A model generated the notes under the pieces. That model was not told the DNA's origin. It worked only from the letters and a program-made list of their open reading frames with translations, and ran no database searches. From assembly GCA_945487445.1 (NCBI GenBank), contig CALYTU010000069.1, positions 1-8,072 of the forward strand: DNA of 8,072 nucleotides, in the 5' to 3' direction. Each line of letters starts with the position of its first letter. Position 1 is the first letter of the stretch. This DNA comes from an uncultured Clostridia bacterium. GTDB lineage: Bacteria; Bacillota; Clostridia; Oscillospirales; Oscillospiraceae. This document shows, one piece after another, positions 1 to 6,039 of this stretch. The position numbers were made by a program, and so were the translations under genes.

Positions 1-47
1 CCGGTGTTCCGATGATGTATGAAAGTGGAAAAAGGATGATATGGTTT

Positions 48-80
48 GGAGCCGCCGCGGAGTTCCTCCGTGGCGGCTCC
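48..80. repeat. Strong GC-rich hairpin without U-tract
   Basis: Arms 48-61 and 67-80 pair over 14 positions around a 5-base loop. On the plus strand all pair, one as G-U (57/71); on the minus strand that pair becomes a C-A mismatch, so a plus-strand RNA is favoured. No T-run follows on either strand. It could be a factor-assisted or degenerate terminator of a rightward gene ending near 15 or 22 (stop codons there in two frames), or a 5' leader structure of a leftward transcript. Confidence 0.5.
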
Positions 81-82
81 CT

Positions 83-100
83 TGTGGTCATTATACCACA
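83..100 (-). promoter_or_regulatory. Possible leftward extended -10 promoter inside an inverted repeat
   Basis: The minus strand reads TGTGGTATAATGACCACA. TATAAT (90-95) matches the -10 consensus perfectly and is preceded by TGG, the extended -10 pattern. The -35 region (TAGATT at 17 bp) is poor. The same stretch is an inverted repeat, TGTGGT/ACCACA with a 6-base spacer, abutting the repeat at 101-127. It would drive transcription off the left edge. No target gene is visible, so this remains tentative. Confidence 0.35.
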
Positions 101-127
101 GTTTTCCAGCACAATCTACTGGAAAAC
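101..127. repeat. Perfect 9-bp inverted repeat
   Basis: GTTTTCCAG (101-109) and CTGGAAAAC (119-127) flank a 9-base spacer. Neither strand has a T-run after it, so a terminator is unlikely. It lies just upstream of the possible leftward -10 element at 90-95, where an operator could sit. Confidence 0.45.
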
Positions 128-136
128 CCAGGAAAA

Positions 137-373
137 TCAACAAAAATCTGTTTTTATTTTATGGAAGGGCAGCACAAAAAGAATTCCAACAGGCAGGATA
201 CAGGATTCTAAGAGCCTGATCTTACTGAAATCTGCCTTGATGTGATTGCCCTTGATGACGATGGGCAACTGCGACGGAATCCGGATCTGAATGACGCGAT
301 CGCTGGGAGTGATCGTTTCCATGCCCGCTTTCCGTTGATTGAATACAGGGACGCGGCAATCCCGGTGATTCAA
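137..373 (-). CDS. Doubtful small hypothetical reading frame after hisIE
   Basis: A 78-codon frame starting at TTG and overlapping the hisIE TGA by two bases. An internal ATG at 322 would give 61 residues (METITPSDRV...). I recognise no family. The first 50 codons have C/G-rich third positions like the his genes. The last 25 become AT-rich and run through the candidate operon terminator at 176-209. No convincing ribosome site precedes the TTG; AGGAAA is too distant, and GGAAAGCGG before the internal ATG is only weak. The opposite strand has a comparable open frame across about 211-410. Either could be decayed coding sequence or chance. It is listed because it is the only frame of any length here. 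Confidence 0.15.
   Translation of the reverse strand: MNHRDCRVPVFNQRKAGMETITPSDRVIQIRIPSQLPIVIKGNHIKADFSKIRLLESCILPVGILFVLPFHKIKTDFC
176..209 (-). terminator. Weak candidate terminator of the his operon
   Basis: On the minus strand AGAATCC pairs with GGAATTCT (7 pairs, one bulged T) around a 15-base loop, and the 3' arm runs into TTTTT. It lies about 160 bases after the hisIE stop. The stem is AT-rich and weak, so it may not be the true terminator; no better U-tailed hairpin is visible between hisIE and the window edge. Confidence 0.3.
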
Positions 374-1020
374 TTTGTCATTTTTTCCTGCTTGATTTTC
401 CTGTCGATCACGTGACGCGAGGCCAGCTCGTCAAACACGTCCTGCATGGAGATTCCCGCCTGGATCATCAGCACGATCAAGTGATAAATCAGGTCGGCAA
501 GTTCATAGACCGTTTCTTTTTTGTCCTCTGCTTTTGCTGCAATGATGACCTCCGTGGACTCCTCGCCAACTTTTTTCAGGATCTTATCCAGTCCTTTTTC
601 AAAAAGGTAGCTGGTGTAGGAGCCCTCCGTTTTTTCGGCTTTACGGCCTGCAATCAGCCGAAACAGCTGCTCATAGGAAAAAGATTTCAAATCTTTGCTC
701 TGCCAAAGCGTATTGGTAAAGCAGGACTTGTTGCCCAAATGACAGGCGGGGCCGTCCGGACGCACCAGAACGGTCAACGAATCCTGATCGCAATCGGCTG
801 TTATCGAGACGATGTGCTGATAATTTCCGCTTGTATCCCCTTTTCGCCAAAGACAGCTGCGCGAGCGGCTCCAGAAACAGGTAAGCCCCTCTTGCATGGA
901 ACGCTCCAGACTTTCCCGGTTCATATAGGCGAGGGTCAAAACCTCACCGCTGACTTGATCCTGCACGATTGCCGGAATCAAGCCGCGTTCATCAAATTTC
1001 AGCTCGTTAAGCGAGATCAT
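370..1020 (-). CDS. hisIE: Bifunctional phosphoribosyl-AMP cyclohydrolase / phosphoribosyl-ATP pyrophosphatase
   Basis: A 216-residue two-domain enzyme for pathway steps 2 and 3. The N-terminal HisI domain (about 1-115) opens the adenine ring of phosphoribosyl-AMP. It shows LAYMNRESL (30-38), FWSRSRSCLWRKGDTSGN (49-66), the metal cluster ADCDQD (Asp76, 78 and 80) and three cysteines at 77, 93 and 100, whose spacing matches the known HisI zinc ligands. The C-terminal HisE domain (about 130-210) is a MazG-like helical pyrophosphatase acting on phosphoribosyl-ATP. It has KKVGEESTEVIIAAK (149-163) and YELADLIYHLIVLM (172-185), with Glu/Asp residues suited to binding magnesium. HisI-HisE fusion is common in bacteria. 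It is the last recognisable gene of the operon, 9 bases after hisF, with AGGAG overlapping the hisF stop. Its TGA at 370-372 is followed by non-coding or doubtful sequence. Confidence 0.96.
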   Translation of the reverse strand: MISLNELKFDERGLIPAIVQDQVSGEVLTLAYMNRESLERSMQEGLTCFWSRSRSCLWRKGDTSGNYQHIVSITADCDQDSLTVLVRPDGPACHLGNKSCFTNTLWQSKDLKSFSYEQLFRLIAGRKAEKTEGSYTSYLFEKGLDKILKKVGEESTEVIIAAKAEDKKETVYELADLIYHLIVLMIQAGISMQDVFDELASRHVIDRKIKQEKMTN

Positions 1021-1029
1021 TTCGTTCTC

Positions 1030-1788
1030 CTAAATTCTCGCGGGAATTCCCGCTTTTTTCATTTCCGCCTTCAATTCCGTAAGGCGAACAGTGCCAAAAT
1101 GAAAGACCGAGGCGGCTAGTCCGGCGTCCACGCCGGGTACGGCTTGAAACAACTTGACAAAATCTTCGGTGCATCCCGCGCCGCCCGAAGCAACGACCGG
1201 CACAGAAACCGCGCTGCAGACGGCCTGAAGCATTTCCAGATCGAACCCCTGCCGGACGCCGTCGGTATCGATGGAATTGACGACAACTTCTCCTGCCCCG
1301 TCTGCGACACAGCGGCTGATCCAGCTGATTGCATTCAATCCCGCATCCTCGCGTCCGCCCTTTGCAAAGACGCGGAACGCCCCGTTCACTCTCTTGACGT
1401 CAACCGACAATACCACGCATTGATTGCCGTACCGCCGCGCAGCCTGGCCGATCAGGGAGGGATCGCGGATCGCCCCTGAGTTGACGCTGACCTTGTCCGC
1501 GCCACATTTTAATGCAAAATCAAAATCGTCCAGCGTATGGATGCCGCCGCCGACGGTGAGAGGAATGAAAACATGAGAAGCGGTCTTCCGCAAAACGTCT
1601 GCAAACAGTCGCCTTCCTTCCGCGGAAGCTGTGATGTCATAAAACACAAGTTCATCTGCTCCGCAGTCGGAATAATATGCGGCAAGCTCAGCCGGATCAG
1701 CAACGTCGGACAGTCCCTGGAACTTGATACCCTTTACCACTCTGCCATTTCGGACGTCCAGGCAGGGGATAATGCGTTTGCTCAGCAT
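1030..1788 (-). CDS. hisF: Imidazole glycerol phosphate synthase, cyclase subunit HisF
   Basis: A 252-residue (beta/alpha)8 barrel. It uses ammonia from HisH to convert PRFAR into imidazole-glycerol phosphate and AICAR; AICAR feeds purine synthesis. Catalytic Asp11 lies in RIIPCLDVRNGRVVKG (5-20) and Asp130 in CVVLSVDVKR (124-133). Other family blocks are FYDITASAEGR (49-59), PLTVGGGI (76-83), GADKVSVNSGAI (96-107), NSIDTDGVRQGFDLEML (171-187), VASGGAG (199-205) and AASVFHFG (225-232). Length is normal. GGAGG lies 7 bases upstream of the ATG, which sits inside the end of hisA. The TAG stop overlaps the hisIE ribosome binding site. No anomaly is visible. Confidence 0.97.
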   Translation of the reverse strand: MLSKRIIPCLDVRNGRVVKGIKFQGLSDVADPAELAAYYSDCGADELVFYDITASAEGRRLFADVLRKTASHVFIPLTVGGGIHTLDDFDFALKCGADKVSVNSGAIRDPSLIGQAARRYGNQCVVLSVDVKRVNGAFRVFAKGGREDAGLNAISWISRCVADGAGEVVVNSIDTDGVRQGFDLEMLQAVCSAVSVPVVASGGAGCTEDFVKLFQAVPGVDAGLAASVFHFGTVRLTELKAEMKKAGIPARI

Positions 1789-2501
1789 TCGCGAGCCTCC
1801 TTTACCGCAGCAGCGAGATCCAGGCTGCCTTCGTAATATGCACGGCCGATGACGGCGCCATAGAGCTTCATTTCACGCAGCATGCGAAGGTCATCCAAGG
1901 AACGAATGCCGCCGGATGCCGTCAGGTTGACGGCATGCCTTGTGCTGAGACTCCGATACAGCTCCAGGTTCGTCCCTCTCATGGCTCCGTCGCGACTGAT
2001 GTCTGTGCAGATGATATGGCGTACGCCGAGCGCTTCGATCCGACTGAAGAATTCCTCCGCCGAAACGTCTGTCGTTTGCGTCCAGCCTTTGACGGCAATA
2101 TGGCCGTTCCGCAGATCCGCGCCAACAGAGATTCGGTCACCGAAACGGTTTACCGCATCGGAGACCAACGTCTTGTCGGTGATTGCGGAGGTGCCGAGAA
2201 TCACGCGATCCAAGCCGGCACCGAGATACTGCTCAATGGTCTCCATGGAACGGACGCCACCTCCGATCTCACAAAACAGCCCGCTTTCCCGCTTGATCGC
2301 AGCAGCGATTTCCAGATTCGGCGTGTTGCCGTCCTTGGCTCCCTCCAAATCGACAATATGGATTGCTTCGGCACCCTGATCCCGCATGTTCCGTGCCAAA
2401 GCTGCGGGATCGTCGTGATAGAACTGCATTCTGCTGTAATCACCCTGATACAGTCGAACCACTTTACCCTGAAATAAATCAATCGCAGGAAATACAATCA
2501 T
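1782..2501 (-). CDS. hisA: ProFAR isomerase, 1-(5-phosphoribosyl)-5-[(5-phosphoribosylamino)methylideneamino]imidazole-4-carboxamide isomerase
   Basis: A 239-residue (beta/alpha)8 barrel that performs an Amadori rearrangement, converting ProFAR to PRFAR. The general acid/base aspartates are visible: Asp8 in FPAIDLFQGKVVRL and Asp129 in VGADLRNGHIAVKGW (126-140). Phosphate-binding glycines are in EIGGGVRS (78-85) and LTASGGIRSLDDL (193-205), and TDISRDGAMRGTN (166-178) is the usual second-half segment. Length is typical. The two-fold phosphate-site repeat resembles HisF, but the N-terminal VRLYQGDY and the KGW motif identify HisA. GAGGT precedes the start, which overlaps the hisH stop as ATGA. 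The 3' end overlaps hisF by 7 bases. The broad-specificity HisA/TrpF variant PriA is unlikely outside actinobacteria. Confidence 0.97.
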   Translation of the reverse strand: MIVFPAIDLFQGKVVRLYQGDYSRMQFYHDDPAALARNMRDQGAEAIHIVDLEGAKDGNTPNLEIAAAIKRESGLFCEIGGGVRSMETIEQYLGAGLDRVILGTSAITDKTLVSDAVNRFGDRISVGADLRNGHIAVKGWTQTTDVSAEEFFSRIEALGVRHIICTDISRDGAMRGTNLELYRSLSTRHAVNLTASGGIRSLDDLRMLREMKLYGAVIGRAYYEGSLDLAAAVKEAREC

Positions 2502-3112
2502 GGCTGCACCTCACAAAACGCGCGCAGAACAGCAAGGCCGGTCTTACCGCTTTTTTCCGGGTGAAACTGGCATCCGAAGACGTTCTCCCGTTCGACCGCG
2601 GCTGTAAATTTTGCCCCGTATTCGGCAACGGCGCTGACGGATTCGTCACAGTCTGCGGCATAATACGAATGGACGAAATAGACCTGATCCCCGTCCTGAA
2701 TATTGCGGAACAAAGCGCTGTTTTTACGGAATTCGAGACTGTTCCAGCCCATGTGCGGCACCTTGCGCGCAGCGCCGACAAGGTCAGAAAGTGGTTTCAC
2801 GCTGCCCTGCAGCAGGCCGAGCCCAGGATGCTCGCCGTATTCATAGCTGCGTTCGAACAGCAACTGCATTCCGAGGCAAATTCCAAGAAGCGGCTTTCCT
2901 TTCCCGGCGAGTTCACAGACCGTCTCAGCCAGACCGGACGTTCGCAGCTTTTGCGCTGCGTCGGCAAACGCGCCGACGCCGGGCAAAATGATCCGATCTG
3001 CCGCAGACAGGCGCGCTGCATCAGACGTAAGCTCAGCCTCAACGCCAAGAACAGCCAGCGAAGAAAGGAGGGAAAACAGGTTTCCAACGCCGTAATCCAC
3101 AATCGCAACCAT
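2498..3112 (-). CDS. hisH: Imidazole glycerol phosphate synthase, glutamine amidotransferase subunit HisH
   Basis: A 204-residue class I glutamine amidotransferase that releases ammonia from glutamine and passes it to HisF for ring closure. Visible features are the N-terminal VAIVDYGVGNLFSL, the oxyanion-hole region LPGVGAF (43-49), the nucleophile motif PLLGICLGMQLLFE (74-87) with Cys79, then KVPHMGWN (117-124) and YFVHSYY (145-151). The triad is completed by His184 and Glu186 in CQFHPEKSG (181-189). Length is normal. The ATG directly follows the hisB TAA with no gap, and AAGGGAG lies about 8 bases upstream. The stop overlaps the hisA start as ATGA. It should work as a heterodimer with HisF, encoded two genes downstream. 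Confidence 0.97.
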   Translation of the reverse strand: MVAIVDYGVGNLFSLLSSLAVLGVEAELTSDAARLSAADRIILPGVGAFADAAQKLRTSGLAETVCELAGKGKPLLGICLGMQLLFERSYEYGEHPGLGLLQGSVKPLSDLVGAARKVPHMGWNSLEFRKNSALFRNIQDGDQVYFVHSYYAADCDESVSAVAEYGAKFTAAVERENVFGCQFHPEKSGKTGLAVLRAFCEVQP

Positions 3113-3700
3113 TTACAGCACTCCCTTTGTAGACGGAATCCGATTCGGATTCGTTGAATTGATCCGTGCCGCTTGCCGTAAGCTGTGCGCCGCGGATTTA
3201 AAGATCGCTTCTGCAATATGATGGGAGTTTTCCCCGGCCAACATACGAACGTGCAGCGTAATCTGCGAGGATCGAATAAATCCCAGCCAGAATTCTTTGA
3301 TCAGTTCCGTATCGAACGCACCGATTTTTTCAGTCGGGAAGCTGACCTGAAAGCTCAAATGTCCACGGCCGGAAAGGTCTGCGGCACATAATACGAGCGC
3401 TTCATCCATGGGAAGCAGCATAGAACCATAGCGTTCCACGCCGCGTTTGTCACCGAGCGCTTCGTGAAACGCAGCGCCAAGCGCGATCCCAATGTCCTCC
3501 ACGGAGTGATGAAAATCAACTTCTGTATCTCCCGTGCAGCGCAAATCCAAGTCAAAGGCTCCATGTCTGGCAAACAGGCAGAGCATGTGATCCAAAAATC
3601 CGCATCCGGAATGAATCTCACTGTTGCCCGAGGCATCCAGGGATAGGTTCAGGCGGATTTGCGTTTCCGCTGTGTCGCGTGTGACGTCTGCGTTTCTCAT
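3113..3700 (-). CDS. hisB: Imidazoleglycerol-phosphate dehydratase (monofunctional HisB)
   Basis: A 195-residue manganese-dependent dehydratase that turns imidazole-glycerol phosphate into imidazole-acetol phosphate. Metal-binding signatures of the family are present: GFLDHML (34-40), DFHHSVEDIG (62-71) and GENSHHIAEAIFKS (156-169). The protein ends in PSTKGVL, as family members do. It is the dehydratase alone; the N-terminal HAD histidinol-phosphatase domain of enterobacterial HisB is absent. The frame is open upstream to 3856 within hisC, but 3700 is preferred because GGAGGAG (3708-3714) sits 7 bases upstream and the hisC TGA ends one base before the ATG. Its TAA directly abuts the hisH ATG. 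The sequence looks intact. Confidence 0.97.
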   Translation of the reverse strand: MRNADVTRDTAETQIRLNLSLDASGNSEIHSGCGFLDHMLCLFARHGAFDLDLRCTGDTEVDFHHSVEDIGIALGAAFHEALGDKRGVERYGSMLLPMDEALVLCAADLSGRGHLSFQVSFPTEKIGAFDTELIKEFWLGFIRSSQITLHVRMLAGENSHHIAEAIFKSAAHSLRQAARINSTNPNRIPSTKGVL

Positions 3701-3701
3701 T

Positions 3702-4763
3702 TCAACTCTCCTCCAATATGACCTGTATTGCCTGCAGCAGCTTTTCCAGCTGATTCCGAGAACCAACGGAAATGCGGATATAGTCCCGAATTCGTTCGGC
3801 GTCAAAATGCCGCACCAGAATTCCACGGCGTTTGAGCGCAAGATAAAGCGCTTCACCGGGGAGCAGATCGTGGCGAGCCAGAACGAAGTTTGCCTCCGAA
3901 GGAATAACGGAGAAGCCCAGCATCATTAACTTGCCCGTCAAAAATTCGCGGTTTTCGCAAATAATCGTGCAATGATTCCGGAACCAGTTGTCGTTCTCCA
4001 CAGCCGCCACTCCTGCGGCAAGCGTCATGCGGTTGACGTTATAGGGGTTGGTGGCGTATTTGATTGCATTCAGATCTGCGATCAATGCTTCCTGGCCTAC
4101 GGCAAAACCGAGACGGGCGCCTGCAAGAGACCTGGACTTGGAAAAGGTCTGTACCACAAGAAGATTCCTGTATTTGTCCACGAGTCCGACGACACTCTTC
4201 GCTCCAAAATCCACGTAGGCCTCATCTATGATTACCATACGCTCCGGCTTGGACTGCACGATCCGCTCAATCTGCTCCACAGATAACGCCCTGCCTGTCG
4301 GCGCATTGGGATTGGCAAGCACGACGGTTCCCGCAGCAGCGCAGTAGTCCTCCGGATCCACCCGAAAATCCGAGGTCAGCGGAATCTGTGAGAAGGGGAT
4401 ATGATGAAGCTCGGCAAAAACAGGATAAAAGCCGTACGTAATATCCGGGAATACCACCGGATGCAGCGCGTCACAGTAGGCCATAAAGGCAAAATTCAGC
4501 GCCTCATCCGATCCGTTGGTCAGCAGGATCCGCCGCTCCGGCAGGTTCAAACGCTTTGACAGCGCTCGAATCAGCTCTCTGCCTTCCGGGTCGGGATAGA
4601 GCTGCAGCCGATCTGCGGCAGCTTCCACAGCCCGGATGATTTCCGGACAGGGCGGAAACGGGGATTCATTTGTGTTCAGCTTGATATACGGTTGATCGTT
4701 TGGCTGCTCACCCGGGACGTAAGGTGTCAGCTTGGAAAATCTCTCAAGAAAGTACTGGCTCAT
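3702..4763 (-). CDS. hisC: Histidinol-phosphate aminotransferase
   Basis: A 353-residue PLP enzyme of the class I/II (fold type I) aminotransferases. It converts imidazole-acetol phosphate and glutamate to histidinol phosphate and 2-oxoglutarate. Visible markers are KLNTNESPFPP (28-38) near the N-terminus, the LTNGSDEALN cofactor-phosphate region (81-90), NPNAPTG (151-157), IDEAYVDF (179-186) with the PLP-contacting Asp180 and Tyr183, and FSKSRSLAGARLGF (207-220) with Schiff-base Lys209. The substrate-carboxylate arginine lies in RDYIRISVGS (326-335). The length is usual for HisC. The ATG lies inside the end of hisD, giving a 20-base overlap in another frame. Only an AGGG/AAAGAGA-like purine stretch precedes it, so translation is probably coupled to hisD. 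The stop is one base before the hisB start. HisC-like proteins can also accept aromatic substrates, but the his-operon position makes the histidine role clear. Confidence 0.96.
   Translation of the reverse strand: MSQYFLERFSKLTPYVPGEQPNDQPYIKLNTNESPFPPCPEIIRAVEAAADRLQLYPDPEGRELIRALSKRLNLPERRILLTNGSDEALNFAFMAYCDALHPVVFPDITYGFYPVFAELHHIPFSQIPLTSDFRVDPEDYCAAAGTVVLANPNAPTGRALSVEQIERIVQSKPERMVIIDEAYVDFGAKSVVGLVDKYRNLLVVQTFSKSRSLAGARLGFAVGQEALIADLNAIKYATNPYNVNRMTLAAGVAAVENDNWFRNHCTIICENREFLTGKLMMLGFSVIPSEANFVLARHDLLPGEALYLALKRRGILVRHFDAERIRDYIRISVGSRNQLEKLLQAIQVILEES
3708..3714 (-). promoter_or_regulatory. Ribosome binding site deciding the hisB start
   Basis: GGAGGAG lies 7 bases before the ATG at 3700, in the last codons of hisC. 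It supports this start over the 52-codon-longer frame from 3856. Confidence 0.8.
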
Positions 4764-6039
4764 TGGTCTCTTTCCCTCGAATCAGAACGCTGCGGGCGTG
4801 TCCGGTCAAGCCTTCCTGTCCTGCAAAAAACGCGACGTCCGCGGCAACCCGTTGAAGCGCTTCGGCGCTATAGTAAGTAAATTGGGATTTTTTTACAAAG
4901 TCATCAACAGACAGGGGGCTCGAAAAACGCGCCGTTCCCATGGTCGGAAGCGTGTGATTCGGCCCTGCAAGATAGTCGCCCAATGCTTCGGGGCAGTTTC
5001 TGCCGAGAAAAATACTGCCAGCATTCCGCACTCTGGAAAGCAGATCGAACGGAGCGTCCACCATCAATTCCAGGTGCTCCGGGGCAAGCTTGTTGGCAAT
5101 TTCGACAGCTTGCAAAAGCGTGTCTGTCAGTATGATTTTGCCGTTCGTGTCGATTGATTCTCTGGCAATCGCGCCGCGCTGCAGCTGGGAAAGCTGTGCT
5201 TCCAGTTCTGACTGGACATTCTGCGCAAGAGACTCCGAATCAGTGATCAGAACAGCACTCGCCAGCCGGTCATGTTCGGCCTGGCTTAACAAATCCGCCG
5301 CAACATGTCCGGGATCAGAGGCTCCATCGGCGATAATCAGGATTTCGCTGGGACCGGCAATCATGTCGATCCCGACTCTGCCGAAGACCTGCCGTTTTGC
5401 TTCGGCTACAAATACGTTGCCCGGACCCACGATTTTATCGACAGGCGCGATGCTTTCCGTTCCGTACGTGAGGGCAGCGATTGCCTGCGCGCCCCCGAGC
5501 TTATAGATTCGGTCTACGCCGGCGATTCTGGCGGCGGCAAGAATGGCCGGGGGAATCGTACCGTCCGATCCTGGCGGTGTCGTGATCACAAGCTCCTTCA
5601 CGCCTGCAAGCTTGGCGGGAATTGCATCCATCAGAACCGTAGAAGGATAAGCGGCGGTTCCCCCGGGAACATAGAGACCAACCCGATCCAGCGGAAGCAC
5701 TTTCTGCCCCAAAACGACCCCGTCGTTCTCGCTGATCACAAAACTGTTGCGGATTTGACGGGAATGGTAACTGCGAATGTTATTGGCCGCCTGGCGGAGA
5801 ATTTTGAGAAACTGCGGATCGACTGATTTTTCCGCCTGGTTTATTTCCGCCTCGCTGACGAGCAGGGAAGACAATTCTGCGTGATCGAATTGTTTTGTCA
5901 GTTCAAACAGAGCCTTGTCCTTTTCTGTCCTGACGCGGCGGATAATCTCTGCAACGACGGCCGATACGTCTTCGCGTTCTTCCCTTCGGCTGAAAATCTC
6001 CCTGTTTCCGGTGTCTTCACAGGAAATGATCCGAATCAT
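4744..6039 (-). CDS. hisD: Histidinol dehydrogenase
   Basis: A 431-residue zinc enzyme that oxidises L-histidinol twice with NAD+, via histidinal, to L-histidine, the last steps of the pathway. Length is normal. Recognisable blocks are VGLYVPGGTAAYPS (120-133), KLGGAQAIAALTYGT (180-194), DKIVGPGNVFV (201-211) and IDMIAGPSEILI (224-235). All zinc ligands known from the E. coli enzyme have counterparts: Q253 and H256 (SQAEHD), D355 (ALGDYLAGPNHTLP) and H414 (LTGHARS). The catalytic Glu-His pair is E321-H322 (APEHLEL). The frame is open seven codons further to 6060, but 6039 is chosen because GGAAGGAGG lies 7 bases upstream and the ATG makes an ATGA overlap with the hisZG stop. Its end overlaps hisC by 20 bases. 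No anomaly is visible, and the assignment is very secure. Confidence 0.97.
   Translation of the reverse strand: MIRIISCEDTGNREIFSRREEREDVSAVVAEIIRRVRTEKDKALFELTKQFDHAELSSLLVSEAEINQAEKSVDPQFLKILRQAANNIRSYHSRQIRNSFVISENDGVVLGQKVLPLDRVGLYVPGGTAAYPSTVLMDAIPAKLAGVKELVITTPPGSDGTIPPAILAAARIAGVDRIYKLGGAQAIAALTYGTESIAPVDKIVGPGNVFVAEAKRQVFGRVGIDMIAGPSEILIIADGASDPGHVAADLLSQAEHDRLASAVLITDSESLAQNVQSELEAQLSQLQRGAIARESIDTNGKIILTDTLLQAVEIANKLAPEHLELMVDAPFDLLSRVRNAGSIFLGRNCPEALGDYLAGPNHTLPTMGTARFSSPLSVDDFVKKSQFTYYSAEALQRVAADVAFFAGQEGLTGHARSVLIRGKETNEPVLS

Noticed and set aside
12..245. 77-codon plus-strand frame at the left end
   Set aside because: It runs through the hairpin at 48-80 and both inverted repeats, has only a poor ribosome site, and has no recognisable family or conserved-looking composition.
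412..3157. Long plus-strand open frames (e.g. 412-1119, 1882-2379, 1935-2477, 2363-3157)
   Set aside because: They lie antisense to hisIE, hisF, hisA and hisH, whose conserved motifs are unmistakable, and they show no family features or ribosome sites. They are shadows of GC-biased codons.
3701..3856. 52-residue N-terminal extension of hisB
   Set aside because: It lies wholly within hisC in a different frame; GGAGGAG and the adjacent hisC stop fix the start at 3700.
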